Source: Shimia sp. R9_2
GTDB lineage: Bacteria > Pseudomonadota > Alphaproteobacteria > Rhodobacterales > Rhodobacteraceae
DNA: 64,000 nucleotides
Assembly (NCBI RefSeq): GCF_017743735.1
Contig: NZ_JAGHRO010000008.1
Span: forward strand, 1 to 64,000
Direction of reading: 5' to 3'
Shown: piece after piece, positions 42,774-52,121 of the stretch
How positions within the stretch are numbered: position 1 is the stretch's first letter
Layout of the letters: the number at the start of each line of letters is the position of its first letter
Notes under the pieces: model-generated
Databases searched by the model: none
The model's input: the letters and a program-made list of their open reading frames with translations, nothing else
What the model was told of the DNA's origin: nothing
Program-made: the position numbers and the translations under genes

Positions 42774-44849
42774 ATGCACGCCTCCCCCCTCACGCAACTC
42801 AAACGGTTGCTGCCCCCGCTCCTCGGTCTGAGCGCGATCTCAAACCTTGCCGTGCTGATCGGCCCGATCTTCATGATGCAGGTGCTGGATCGCGTGATCC
42901 CGACCGGCAACCTTCACACCCTGTCGCTGCTGTTGCTGGTCGCGGCCGCAGCACTGCTGCTGCAATCTGTGGTCGACGGGTTGCGCGACATCACCTTGCA
43001 ATGCGCCGCACGCTGGGGCGAACGGATCAGCCTGCCCGCGATCCTCAGCTCTACGCCCCGTGAACAACAGGATCGGATTGCCGCCCTCTCACAGCTGAAA
43101 ACCGGCCTTTCCGGCCCGACAGCGACCGCAGCCTTAAGCCTGCCTTGGTTGCCAATGTTCCTGGCGGTCTTATGGATCATTCACCCCTGGTTTGTTGCCC
43201 TGACCTGCGCTCTGATCGCCGCCGCTGCCACGCTGCGCATCGGCTCCAAAGCCCTCATGGCACATCGCAGCGCCCTTCTGGCGCAATATGCAGATGGCGA
43301 AGCCACCGCTCAAAAAGACGTGCAGGATCTTGCCGCCCATCCCGGCCTCGCCGCGCTCAGCCGCAATTTGATCGCCAAGCTTCTGCGCACCATGGCCGCG
43401 CGCAACCAAATCGAAGATCAGCTCACCCCGCTGTCAGCGGGCAGCAACGCAGCCAGCGCATTTGTACGCAGCCTGTCGCAGCTGCTTGGCCTCAGTCTGG
43501 GGGCCGCGCTGGTGGTCAATGATGCCCTGAGTGCCGGCGGCATGATCGCCGCGAGCCTGATTTTGACCAAAACGGTCAGCAGCTTTGAAACGGTCATTGC
43601 ATCCCTGCCCGATATGCGCACCTTCCATACCGCCTACCAACACTTGCTGAATCTGCCGGCACCCACGCAAATAAACGGAACAGAGATCCCCTCGCTGTCC
43701 GGCGCGCTGCGATGTGACGGGCTTATTTCCCCTCGCGGCGGCGGCGCCCCGCCCCGTTTGGATCGGATCAGCTTGCAAATTCCCAAAGGCCATTGCCTTG
43801 TGATCATTGGCCCGTCTGGCAGCGGCAAAACCACCCTTATTGAGGCGCTGAGCGGCGCAACCCCCTGCCCCATTGGCACCGTCTGGCTGGATGAAACAGA
43901 AATCAAAACCCTGCCAAGCGAAAGCCACACCGCCCACATCGGCTATTTGCCGCAGCAGGCGCAGCTGTTCCACGGCACCCTCGCCCAAAACATCGCCGGT
44001 TTTGCGCCCGACATCTCAGACGCAGATGTGGTGGAGGCGGCCAAAAAAGCCGGGGTGCACGGCCTGATCTCTGCCCTGCCACAGTCTTATGACACGGATA
44101 TCGGCTCGGCCCCCTATTTGCTCTCTGCCGGACAAAAACAACGCGTTGCGCTGGCGCGCGCGATTTACCACCGGCCCAAATATCTGTTTCTGGATGAGCC
44201 AAATGCGCTGCTTGATGCCGCGGGCGAACGACAGCTTTGTGCTGTGCTCGCGCGCCTTAAGAAACAGGGCACAACGGTGGTGATGGTGCTGCACCGATCC
44301 GGCTTGATGGGGCTCGCCGATCACGTTTTGCTGTTAGAAAACGGGCGCATGGCGGATTTCGGTGCCCGGGGCGAGGTTCTGGGCCGTATGAGCAGCGGAC
44401 GACGGCGCATTGAGCTGCCGTTGCGCGACACAAGCCTGCAGGATCTCACCGATTGGGTCAGCGCACAGTTCACGCGAGCCTCAGATGCGGATCTCTCAAA
44501 CCGGGCCGAGCTTATTGCAACAGAGCTCTTCACCCTCACCAAGGCCAGTGGCGCACAGGACACCCCACGGCAGGCGGTTTTCCTGTTCCGTTTCCTCTCT
44601 GATCAGAGCTGTGAAATCACGGTGACTGAGGAGGGGCGCACCAAGGCAGATGCCAAAATCCGCAAAATCGCCGAGCTGCTGCGCCAGCCCAGCACAAAGA
44701 TGGCCGACCTGCCCGGAGATGAGGCGGCCTTGGCGGTGATTTCCCAGATGAGCGACCGGTTTGATATTCAGAACATTGATGGACAGTCGGTTTATTGCGC
44801 TGCCATTTCCACACGCCCTGTCACCTTGCAGGGAGTGCCCCAACATTGA
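42774..44849 (+). CDS. Type I secretion ABC transporter with extra C-terminal domain
   Basis: A 691-residue ABC exporter of the PrtD/HlyB type without a C39 peptidase domain. The membrane domain (about 15-290) has TM helices such as LSLLLLVAAAALLLQSVVDG. The ATPase (about 315-540) has Walker A GPSGSGKTT, signature LLSAGQKQRVALARA (Ala for the first Gly of LSGGQ) and Walker B YLFLDEP. After about residue 545 it continues for 145 residues that ordinary type I exporters lack. The extension (TDWVSAQFTRASDADLSNRA..., ending MSDRFDIQNIDGQSVYCAAI) resembles a degenerate RsbW-like HATPase fold. GAGG lies 5 nt before the ATG. Confidence 0.88.
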   Translation: MHASPLTQLKRLLPPLLGLSAISNLAVLIGPIFMMQVLDRVIPTGNLHTLSLLLLVAAAALLLQSVVDGLRDITLQCAARWGERISLPAILSSTPREQQDRIAALSQLKTGLSGPTATAALSLPWLPMFLAVLWIIHPWFVALTCALIAAAATLRIGSKALMAHRSALLAQYADGEATAQKDVQDLAAHPGLAALSRNLIAKLLRTMAARNQIEDQLTPLSAGSNAASAFVRSLSQLLGLSLGAALVVNDALSAGGMIAASLILTKTVSSFETVIASLPDMRTFHTAYQHLLNLPAPTQINGTEIPSLSGALRCDGLISPRGGGAPPRLDRISLQIPKGHCLVIIGPSGSGKTTLIEALSGATPCPIGTVWLDETEIKTLPSESHTAHIGYLPQQAQLFHGTLAQNIAGFAPDISDADVVEAAKKAGVHGLISALPQSYDTDIGSAPYLLSAGQKQRVALARAIYHRPKYLFLDEPNALLDAAGERQLCAVLARLKKQGTTVVMVLHRSGLMGLADHVLLLENGRMADFGARGEVLGRMSSGRRRIELPLRDTSLQDLTDWVSAQFTRASDADLSNRAELIATELFTLTKASGAQDTPRQAVFLFRFLSDQSCEITVTEEGRTKADAKIRKIAELLRQPSTKMADLPGDEAALAVISQMSDRFDIQNIDGQSVYCAAISTRPVTLQGVPQH

Positions 44850-46171
44850 GTGACGTTGCCGCATTTTCCGCCGCCCCCGACCCGGCCAATACCGATCTGC
44901 CAGCCCGGGTCACCCGCCCTCTGCGCAACGGGAGTATCGTCGTGTTTGGCGCTCTGATGTTGTTTGCGCTCTGGGCGTCACTGGCTCCGCTGGCCACGTC
45001 CATTCCGGCGTCCGGGCATTTGAATGCCGCCCGCCCAAGCTATGAGGTGCAGCATCCGTTTGGGGGAAAAATCGCGCAGATCCATGTCGACCAGCATGAA
45101 GAGGTGGCCCGTGGCGCGGTGTTGATGACACTCGATGTGGATCAGGAACGCGCAGAAAAGGACACATTGCAAGCCGCGCTGACCCCGATGATCGAAGAGC
45201 GCGCGGCCATCAGGGCGGCGCTGTCAGACCGGCTGCCGCAAGCGGCCGATGGCGCGCAAACCAGCGATGCGGCGCAGATGGCTGTGCGGCGTATGCGCAA
45301 TATGCAAACCGCCATGCAACTGCGCGCCGACATGAGCGCCACCTTGGAAGGCGCGCTTGAAGAGCGGATGATCCATCTTTCGCAAAGTATGGCGCGGCGC
45401 GAGGAGCAGCGCCTGTCCATGCTGGCCCGGCACAAACGATACGCCAGCCTGCGGGCAGAGGGGGCCTTTCGCGCCGCTGATATGGATGCGCTTGGCGAGG
45501 ACATTCTGGAACTTGAAGCCGCGCTGGAGCGGGATCGGGCCGAAGTGTCTTCCTTGCGCAATCAGGCCATTCAGGCCGCAATGCAGGTCATGCGCGAAAA
45601 ACTCGAGTTTCGTCAGCAATTGCTGGATCGGCTTGCGCAACTCGAAGAGGCGATCCCACGGCTCAAGCGGCAGATTTTGCGCCTGAGCGCTCAGATAGAT
45701 CAGGCGCAGATTCACGCGCCAGAAGCAGGTATTGTCGCCGCGCTCTATTTTGACACGGCCGCCATGGTCATCCCACGCGGGGAAACCGTTTTGACACTGG
45801 CCCGCCCAAGCGCGCGGCATCAAGTGTCTTTTCTGGCGCACCCTCAGGTGATTGATCAACTACGGGTGGGCATGAATGGCCAGTTGACAGTGGCGGCGCT
45901 CCCGCAGCGCAGCCACCCGCGGGTGCAGGCAACGATCACCTCGCTGTCACCGGAAGCCCGCCGCAATGCCGAGGGCACGGTGATGGGCTATGACGGGATT
46001 GCACAGATTGATGCAGAGGATCACGCAGCACTTTTGGCCACGCTCGGAGATGAGGCCACTTTGGCCACAGATATGCCGGTGACAGTGGTCTTCACCGGGC
46101 GCAGCACCACTTTTGGCGCTTATCTGATGGGGCCGTTCTGGTCGTTTATGCAAAAGGCCATGCAGGACTGA
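44846..46171 (+). CDS. Type I secretion membrane fusion protein (HlyD family)
   Basis: A 441-residue periplasmic adaptor. The single TM is at about 32-50 (IVVFGALMLFALWASLAPL), then the first biotinyl-lipoyl half (VQHPFGGKIAQIHVDQHEEVARGAVLMTLD), a long coiled-coil hairpin (about 95-285) and the second half (IHAPEAGIVAALYFDT) before a beta-barrel. The start is TTG at 44846 overlapping the ABC stop, with AGGGAG 10 nt upstream; no better start exists at the family N-terminus. The outer-membrane TolC partner is not in the window. Confidence 0.87.
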   Translation: MSDVAAFSAAPDPANTDLPARVTRPLRNGSIVVFGALMLFALWASLAPLATSIPASGHLNAARPSYEVQHPFGGKIAQIHVDQHEEVARGAVLMTLDVDQERAEKDTLQAALTPMIEERAAIRAALSDRLPQAADGAQTSDAAQMAVRRMRNMQTAMQLRADMSATLEGALEERMIHLSQSMARREEQRLSMLARHKRYASLRAEGAFRAADMDALGEDILELEAALERDRAEVSSLRNQAIQAAMQVMREKLEFRQQLLDRLAQLEEAIPRLKRQILRLSAQIDQAQIHAPEAGIVAALYFDTAAMVIPRGETVLTLARPSARHQVSFLAHPQVIDQLRVGMNGQLTVAALPQRSHPRVQATITSLSPEARRNAEGTVMGYDGIAQIDAEDHAALLATLGDEATLATDMPVTVVFTGRSTTFGAYLMGPFWSFMQKAMQD

Positions 46172-46195
46172 GGGTGCAAATGAGGAGGGAAGAGA

Positions 46196-46696
46196 GTGAC
46201 GCTATTCCCCCGTGAGGCCACCTTGCGCGGTGCGGTTGTGCAGACTAGCTCTGTTCCTATGAAGTCTCTTTTGCGTCTGGCCAATCTCTCGCTGCTGATC
46301 CTGTTTCCGATTGCGTGGTTTGCGCCGCTGATGCGCGCGGGCCTGCTGCCGATTTTTGGTCTCAGCGAGATTTCGATTGTCTCCGGGCTGCAATCTTTGT
46401 GGGGCACCGATGTGGCGCTGGCGCTTCTGGTGACGTTTCTGGCGATTTTTGCCCCCTATCTGAAGGTCATCGGCATTGCGCTCATCCAGTTTGGTCTCTT
46501 GCGCCGCAAAGCTTTGCCCACGCTGGAGTTTCTGGGGAAGCTGGCGATGGGCGATGTTTTTCTGATCGCGCTGTATATCGTGATCGCCAAAGGCGCGGGC
46601 CATGTGACGGTTTATACCGGCTGGGGGCTTTATCTGTTCACCGGCTGTATTCTGGCGTCGCTGACAATTAGCCATTTGACCCGCAAGCGGTCGTGA
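46196..46696 (+). CDS. Paraquat-inducible protein A (PqiA)-family membrane protein
   Basis: A 166-residue integral membrane protein with about four helices, resembling one PqiA half. Conserved features include LRLANLSLLILFPIAWFAPLM, then GLSEISIVSGLQSLWG, PYLKVIGIALIQFGL and FLGKLAMGDVFLIALYIVI. GTG at 46196 has a very strong GAGGAGGG upstream; ATG at 46259 would give the more usual N-terminus (MKSLLRLANLS). PqiA proteins act with MCE-type lipid transport, which fits mlaEF upstream if the RTX cassette is seen as an insertion. Confidence 0.82.
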   Translation: MTLFPREATLRGAVVQTSSVPMKSLLRLANLSLLILFPIAWFAPLMRAGLLPIFGLSEISIVSGLQSLWGTDVALALLVTFLAIFAPYLKVIGIALIQFGLLRRKALPTLEFLGKLAMGDVFLIALYIVIAKGAGHVTVYTGWGLYLFTGCILASLTISHLTRKRS

Positions 46697-46710
46697 TCCA
46701 AAACGGCAAA

Positions 46711-48078
46711 ATGGCAAAGAGCAAAACCCAATTCACATGTTCGGCCTGCGGCGCCGTCTCCTCCAAATGGTCGGGACGCTGTGAAACCTGCGGCGAATGG
46801 AACACAATCGTTGAAGAGGCACCCTTCGGGGCGGGCCCGGCAGGCAGCGCGCTTGGCAATGCAAAGGGACGGCGGATCGAGCTGTCTGATCTGGCCACCA
46901 AGGAAACCCCGCCGCCGCGCACCATCAGCGGCGTGAAGGAACTTGACCGCGTCCTGGGTGGCGGGCTGGTGCCGGCAAGCGCCTTGCTGGTGGGCGGCGA
47001 TCCGGGGATCGGCAAATCCACCTTGCTGTTGCAGGCCGCCGCGCGGTTTGCCCGCCAAGGTGTCAAAACCATCTACGTGAGCGGCGAGGAAGCCAGCGCG
47101 CAGGTGCGGATGCGGGCGCAACGGCTGCAGCTGACGGAAAGCCCCGTGCTTTTGGCCGCAGAAACAAATCTGCGCGACATCCTGACCACGCTGGAGGCCG
47201 AACGGCCGCAGCTTGCCATCATCGATTCCATCCAGACCATGTGGAGCGACAATGTGGGCAGCGCGCCGGGCTCCGTCAGTCAGGTGCGCGCGGCGGCGCA
47301 TGAGCTGACGGCCTTTGCCAAGCGCAAAGGCATGGCGATCATCCTGGTGGGGCATGTCACCAAAGAGGGGCAGATCGCTGGCCCCCGCGTGGTGGAACAT
47401 ATGGTCGATACGGTGCTCTATTTTGAGGGCGAGCGCGGCCATCAGTTCCGCATTCTGCGCGCCGTGAAAAACCGCTTTGGTCCCGCGGATGAAATCGGGG
47501 TATTTGAAATGACCGGCCGCGGGCTGGTGGAAGTGGGCAATCCAAGCGCGCTGTTTCTGTCTGATCGCGGCCAGCCGACACCGGGAAGCGTGGTGTTTGC
47601 CGGGATCGAAGGCACCCGCCCCGTGCTGACAGAATTGCAGGCCTTGGTGGCGCCGTCACCGCACAGCCAGTCCCGCCGCACGGTTGTTGGCTGGGACAGC
47701 GGGCGGCTTGCGATGATTCTCGCGGTGCTGGAAGCGCGCTGCGGCATCCCCTTTGCGGGGCTTGATGTGTACCTCAATGTGGCAGGCGGCATGAAAATCG
47801 GCGAACCGGCCGCAGACCTTGCGGTGGCCTGCGCGCTGGTTTCCGCCCGTGAAGACAGCGCCTTACCCGCCGATACTGTGGTTTTTGGCGAAATCAGCCT
47901 GTCTGGCGCGCTGCGCGCGGTGAGTCAGACGGAAAATAGGTTGAAAGAAGCCCAAAAACTTGGTTTCTCATCGGCAATCGCGCCAAAGGGCGGCAAAACC
48001 AACACAGTTGACGGCATAAAGCTGAACCGTATTGGAGATTTGGCAAGTTTTGTGGGCGAAGTATTCGGAGCGGGCTGA
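46711..48078 (+). CDS. radA: DNA repair protein RadA
   Basis: RecA-like branch-migration helicase of 455 residues. The zinc finger is C10-C13-C24-C27 (FTCSACGAVSSKWSGRCETCG), Walker A GDPGIGKSTL is near 97-106, the RadA-specific KNRFGPADEIGVF follows, and a C-terminal Lon-protease-like domain is present. ATG at 46711 fits the family; a GTG at 46693 overlapping the pqiA-like stop is in frame and adds 6 residues. Confidence 0.95.
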   Translation: MAKSKTQFTCSACGAVSSKWSGRCETCGEWNTIVEEAPFGAGPAGSALGNAKGRRIELSDLATKETPPPRTISGVKELDRVLGGGLVPASALLVGGDPGIGKSTLLLQAAARFARQGVKTIYVSGEEASAQVRMRAQRLQLTESPVLLAAETNLRDILTTLEAERPQLAIIDSIQTMWSDNVGSAPGSVSQVRAAAHELTAFAKRKGMAIILVGHVTKEGQIAGPRVVEHMVDTVLYFEGERGHQFRILRAVKNRFGPADEIGVFEMTGRGLVEVGNPSALFLSDRGQPTPGSVVFAGIEGTRPVLTELQALVAPSPHSQSRRTVVGWDSGRLAMILAVLEARCGIPFAGLDVYLNVAGGMKIGEPAADLAVACALVSAREDSALPADTVVFGEISLSGALRAVSQTENRLKEAQKLGFSSAIAPKGGKTNTVDGIKLNRIGDLASFVGEVFGAG

Positions 48079-48159
48079 CGGGGACGGACGCACGTAAAAA
48101 CAGACGCCGCAAGGCAAACCGGGGCCGGTCACAGGGCCGGTCATAAGGGACAGGACTAC

Positions 48160-48714
48160 ATGGAAGGTTTCACCATCATCGATGCCGTCGTTGCGGGCAT
48201 CATCGTAATTTCGGCGCTGCTGGCCTACAGCCGCGGCGTTGTGCGGGAAACCATGGCCATCGCCGGGTGGGTTGCCGCCGCTGTGCTGGCCTTCATGTTT
48301 GCCGGATCTCTCCAGCCGCTGGTCAAAGAAGTGCCCATTCTGGGCGAATATCTGGCCGACAGCTGTGAATTGTCGATCATCGCCGCCTTTGCCGCCGTTT
48401 TTGCGCTGTCGCTGGTGGTGGTCTCGCTGTTCACGCCGCTGTTCTCCTCCATCGTGCAGCGCTCGGCACTGGGCGGGCTCGATCAGGGTCTTGGCTTTAT
48501 CTTCGGTGTGCTGCGCGGCATCCTGCTGGTTGCGATTGCCTTCTTTGTCTATGAGACCGTGATCACCAGCCAGTCTATCGCGATGGTGGATGACAGCCGT
48601 TCGGCAGAAGTGTTCAGCCGCATCACCCGCCAGATTGACGACCGCGACCCACAGGAAGCGCTGGGTTGGATCACCACCCAATATGAACAGCTGGTTGGCG
48701 TCTGCGAGGCGTAA
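48160..48714 (+). CDS. cvpA: CvpA family membrane protein
   Basis: A 184-residue inner-membrane protein of the CvpA (colicin V production) family. There are four hydrophobic segments (about 5-21, 28-45, 61-87 and 107-125). It carries the conserved DAVVAGIIVISALLAYSRGVVRE and GGLDQGLGFIFGVLRG. In many bacteria cvpA is next to purF, which follows two genes downstream here, with the TAXI gene interposed. A strong terminator follows. Confidence 0.9.
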   Translation: MEGFTIIDAVVAGIIVISALLAYSRGVVRETMAIAGWVAAAVLAFMFAGSLQPLVKEVPILGEYLADSCELSIIAAFAAVFALSLVVVSLFTPLFSSIVQRSALGGLDQGLGFIFGVLRGILLVAIAFFVYETVITSQSIAMVDDSRSAEVFSRITRQIDDRDPQEALGWITTQYEQLVGVCEA

Positions 48715-48743
48715 GACAGCACATCGTTCTGCATAGTCCTGCT

Positions 48744-48777
48744 GAAAGCCCGCACCTGATGGTGGCGGGCTTTTTTC
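48744..48777 (+). terminator. Intrinsic terminator after cvpA
   Basis: A 12-bp stem AAAGCCCGCACC/GGTGGCGGGCTTT with a TGAT loop and six T. It ends the radA-cvpA transcription unit. Confidence 0.92.
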
Positions 48778-48953
48778 ATGCGCAGGGGCAACCGATCTCG
48801 GTTTCTAAAGCTCATTGGTGTTTGCTGGCGTGCGCAGGCCGTCCTTGGGGCGCGGCCTGATTTCCACAGTTGAGCCTGCCTGTTCGCCGCCCTCTTGTTT
48901 GGCGGACAAACGGCGGCTACCGTGCGGGGAAACAAGCTATTTTGAGCCCTTTC

Positions 48954-50216
48954 ATGCGCATTTGGATTGCCCTCACGACGCTGACGGTCGCGCTTTGTAT
49001 TGCCCTTGTGGTGTCGGTCTTGCTGCCGCCCAAAACGCTCTCGCTGGCGGCGGGTGCGCGGGGCGGTGCCTATGCGCTGATGGCGGAACGCTACCGCGAT
49101 ATTCTGGCGCGTGACGACATTGACGTGCAGATACTTTACACCAACGGGTCGGTCGACAATGCGGAGCTGTTGACGCTTGGCGCGGTGGATGCCGCGTTTT
49201 TGCAGGCCGGGATCACGGTGCCTCCGGGCAAGGCCGAGGCGATTGGCGGCCTTTTTTATGAGCCGATGCTGTTCCTTGTGCGCAGCGATCATGAATTGCC
49301 CTCAAATCCCGCGTTGTGGCGGGATCTGCAAATTTCGCGCGGCGCACTTGGCTCCGGCACGGCCGCCGCTTTTGCAGATTTCAGAGAGGCCGTTGGCTTG
49401 CCCGAGGCGGACAACAAAGAGCTTGAGCTGGGCGCGGCGCAGTCAATTTTCGCCCTGCAGGCAGGCGGGCTCGACATGGCCTTTCTGGTCAGCAGCATTG
49501 AGGCGCCTTACCTGTCGCAGGCGTTTAACTCTGATGAGATCACGCTTTTGCCGCTGTCTTATACGCAGGCGATTGCGCGGCATATGGAGTATGCCGATAT
49601 CGTTGATATTCCGGTGGGGGCGATTGCGCTTGATCCGGTGCAGCCCACGGAAACACAGCATGTGTTGGCCCTAAAGGCGCAGATGGCGATTGATCCGAAA
49701 TTGCATCCGGCGCTGGTGAACCGGCTGACCATGGCCGCCAAAGAGCTGCATGCCGGGCGGGACATCCTGTCAGAGCGCGGGGCGTTTCCCGTGGCCGAAG
49801 GCATTGGCATGCCCGAAAACAACGTGGCGCGCCAATTGATCGAAACGGGGCCCTCGACCTGGCACAATCTGCTGCCCTATTGGATGGCGGCGCAGGTCAA
49901 TCGGCTGTTTCTACTGATCCTGCCCATTCTGTTCCTGCTGTTGCCGCTGCTGCGGATCGCGCCGATGATCTATTCCTATTTTCGCGGCTGGCAGGTCTGG
50001 AAACACTACAGCCACATCCGCGAGATCGAGGCCAAGGTTAGCGACAGTTCAAGCGCCAAAGACCTCAAGCGGCTCGCCAAGGCGCTGGATTCGGTGGATT
50101 ACAAAATTTCGCAGCTGCGCCTGCCCCCGGCCTATCGGCAGACCGCTTACCACGCGCGGATGCATATCGACTTGGTGCGCAAACGGATTGGGCAGCTGCG
50201 TGTGGACGCGAAGTAG
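48954..50216 (+). CDS. TAXI-family solute-binding protein, membrane-anchored
   Basis: A 420-residue TRAP TAXI-type periplasmic binding protein. The N-terminal signal anchor (WIALTTLTVALCIALVVSVLL) precedes the binding domain (LAAGARGGAYALMAERY, LQAGITVPPG). Unlike soluble TAXI receptors it has a second hydrophobic stretch (about 320-345, LFLLILPILFLLLPLL) and a basic helical tail of about 70 residues that should lie in the cytoplasm. No TRAP permease is adjacent. It may sense a ligand rather than feed a transporter. The ATG at 48954 is preferred because the anchor begins there; the ribosome binding site is weak. Confidence 0.8.
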   Translation: MRIWIALTTLTVALCIALVVSVLLPPKTLSLAAGARGGAYALMAERYRDILARDDIDVQILYTNGSVDNAELLTLGAVDAAFLQAGITVPPGKAEAIGGLFYEPMLFLVRSDHELPSNPALWRDLQISRGALGSGTAAAFADFREAVGLPEADNKELELGAAQSIFALQAGGLDMAFLVSSIEAPYLSQAFNSDEITLLPLSYTQAIARHMEYADIVDIPVGAIALDPVQPTETQHVLALKAQMAIDPKLHPALVNRLTMAAKELHAGRDILSERGAFPVAEGIGMPENNVARQLIETGPSTWHNLLPYWMAAQVNRLFLLILPILFLLLPLLRIAPMIYSYFRGWQVWKHYSHIREIEAKVSDSSSAKDLKRLAKALDSVDYKISQLRLPPAYRQTAYHARMHIDLVRKRIGQLRVDAK

Positions 50217-50584
50217 GTCTCACCACCGCCCTTCCCTCCTTTCTGCGCCACTAATTTAACCATTTGATCAAAAACCAAAACGACGCGGCGACAGGGCGCG
50301 CTTTCTAGCCCGTCCAATGTGATCCTTTCGTGACATAGATTACCGGAGCGCTTAAGACAGGCGCAGCACGAAACAGGGATTCGGAGCCACCTCTGTGATC
50401 ATTGGGCGAAACCATACCCCATTCACAGCCGCCTCTTGCGGCGGGTGGACTTGCACCCGAACCCAAGCGCCCCGCGCGCAACGTGCAGAGACACCGACCT
50501 TCCAAAAGCGCCAAACACATGCGTCGCGAAGGTGCCTAACCACCCAATCTAGCCAAGCCTAGTCCGAAGATAGGAGCGCTGCAC
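50217..50584 (+). promoter_or_regulatory. Long purF leader region with tandem hairpins
   Basis: No credible gene in 368 bp; two short minus-strand frames overlap each other and lack support. Two back-to-back hairpins stand out: GCCGC/GCGGC at 50428-50442 with a 5-nt loop, and CGGGTG/CACCCG at 50442-50459 with a 6-nt loop. I looked for a tRNA and a purine riboswitch and found neither. An attenuator or small RNA is possible. Confidence 0.4.
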
Positions 50585-52114
50585 GTGTGCGGAATTCTGG
50601 GGATCGCCAATCGCAATGACGATGTTTTTGCGGAGATTTATGACGGGCTGCTGATGTTGCAGCACCGCGGACAGGACGCCTCGGGTGTTGTGACCTACAC
50701 CGGCGGGTTTTTCCGCGAGCGCAAGGCCAATGGTCTGGTCAAAGACGTGTTTCAGGCGAGCGACGCCGAAACCCTGACGGGCCGTGTGGGTATGGGCCAT
50801 GTGCGTTACCCCACTGCGGGCAGCCTGAGCGCGGCCGAAGCGCAGCCGTTCTTTGTAAACGCGCCTTACGGCATTTATCTGGTGCACAACGGTAATATCA
50901 CCAACACGGACGCGCAGCGCGAGAAGGTGACCGGCAAATACAGCCGTCATCTGCGCACCACCAGCGACAGTGAAATCCTGCTGAACGTGCTGGCGGACAA
51001 AGTGGCGGATGCGATCAAGGTGAACGGCAGCGGCGATGCGATCCGCAATATCTTTGCCGGTGTGAAGATGACTATGGAGCGGGTGCAGGGTGCTTATTCC
51101 GTGATCTGCCTGATTGCCGGTGTCGGCATGCTGGCGTTCCGCGACCCTCATGGCATCCGCCCCCTGTCGGTGGCCAAACGCGCCGCAGATGGCGAAGGGG
51201 ATGACTATGCCTTTGCCAGCGAAGACGTGGCCTTTGGCATCAACGGTTTTGAAAAAATGCGCGACGTGAAGCCCGGCGAAGCGCTGCTGGTGGATATGGA
51301 CGGCAACCTGCATGAGTTTCAGGCGGTTGAGGGCGAGTTGACGCCCTGCATCTTCGAATATGTCTATCTGGCGCGTCCGGACAGCGTGCTCGACGGGGTC
51401 TCCGTCTATCAGGCGCAGCTGCGCATGGGGCAGACATTGGCCAAACAGATTGCCGAAAGCGGGCTTGAGATCGACGCGATCATCCCAGTGCCGGACAGCG
51501 CGCGCCCTGTGGCGCTGGAGGTCAGCAATGCCACCGGCATCCGCTACCGCGAAGCGCTGGTGAAAAACCGCTATGTGGGCCGGACCTTCATCATGCCCGG
51601 TCAGGAAGAGCGTCAGAAATCGGTGCGCCGCAAGCTCAACGCCATTCCGCGTGAAATGGATGGGCGCAATATTCTGTTGATTGACGACTCCATCGTGCGC
51701 GGCAACACCATCAAGAAGATTGTGCAGATGTGCCGCGAAGCGGGCGCGAAGAAAGTCTATATCGCCTCTGCCTCCCCGCCCGTGTCGCACCCGAATGTCT
51801 ATGGCATCGACATGCCCACCAAACATGAGCTGATCGCCCATGACATGAGCATCGAGGAAATCCGCGAAGAGCTGGGTGCGGATGCGCTGTTCTATCAGAA
51901 GCTGGAAGACCTGATCTGGGCCGCACAGGAAGGCAACCCGGAGATCGCGCGCTTTGACTGTTCCTGCTTTGACGGGGAGTACATCACCGGTGGCGTGACT
52001 GCGGAATACCTCGCCGATCTGGAAAACAGCAGCCGCGTGAGCAAGAAGATCAAAGAGGCTCCGGCACCGGGCGCAAGCTGGAACGGGGCAACTTTGGCCA
52101 CCTCTCAGGGCTGA
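50585..52114 (+). CDS. purF: Amidophosphoribosyltransferase
   Basis: First enzyme of purine synthesis, 509 residues, making phosphoribosylamine from PRPP and glutamine. GTG start followed directly by Cys2, the Ntn-type glutaminase nucleophile (MCGILGIANRNDDVF), so no propeptide. LQHRGQDASG and GMGHVRYPTAG complete the glutaminase site. The PRPP loop is LLIDDSIVRGNT near 363-375. AGGAG lies 8 nt before the GTG. The DUF2199 gene follows by 7 bp. Confidence 0.95.
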   Translation: MCGILGIANRNDDVFAEIYDGLLMLQHRGQDASGVVTYTGGFFRERKANGLVKDVFQASDAETLTGRVGMGHVRYPTAGSLSAAEAQPFFVNAPYGIYLVHNGNITNTDAQREKVTGKYSRHLRTTSDSEILLNVLADKVADAIKVNGSGDAIRNIFAGVKMTMERVQGAYSVICLIAGVGMLAFRDPHGIRPLSVAKRAADGEGDDYAFASEDVAFGINGFEKMRDVKPGEALLVDMDGNLHEFQAVEGELTPCIFEYVYLARPDSVLDGVSVYQAQLRMGQTLAKQIAESGLEIDAIIPVPDSARPVALEVSNATGIRYREALVKNRYVGRTFIMPGQEERQKSVRRKLNAIPREMDGRNILLIDDSIVRGNTIKKIVQMCREAGAKKVYIASASPPVSHPNVYGIDMPTKHELIAHDMSIEEIREELGADALFYQKLEDLIWAAQEGNPEIARFDCSCFDGEYITGGVTAEYLADLENSSRVSKKIKEAPAPGASWNGATLATSQG

Positions 52115-52121
52115 GCGACCT

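Noticed and set aside
50365-50530. Possible tRNA or tRNA-like gene in the purF leader
   Set aside because: A GGTTCG-like string is present on the minus strand, but no cloverleaf with matching acceptor, D and anticodon stems could be built.
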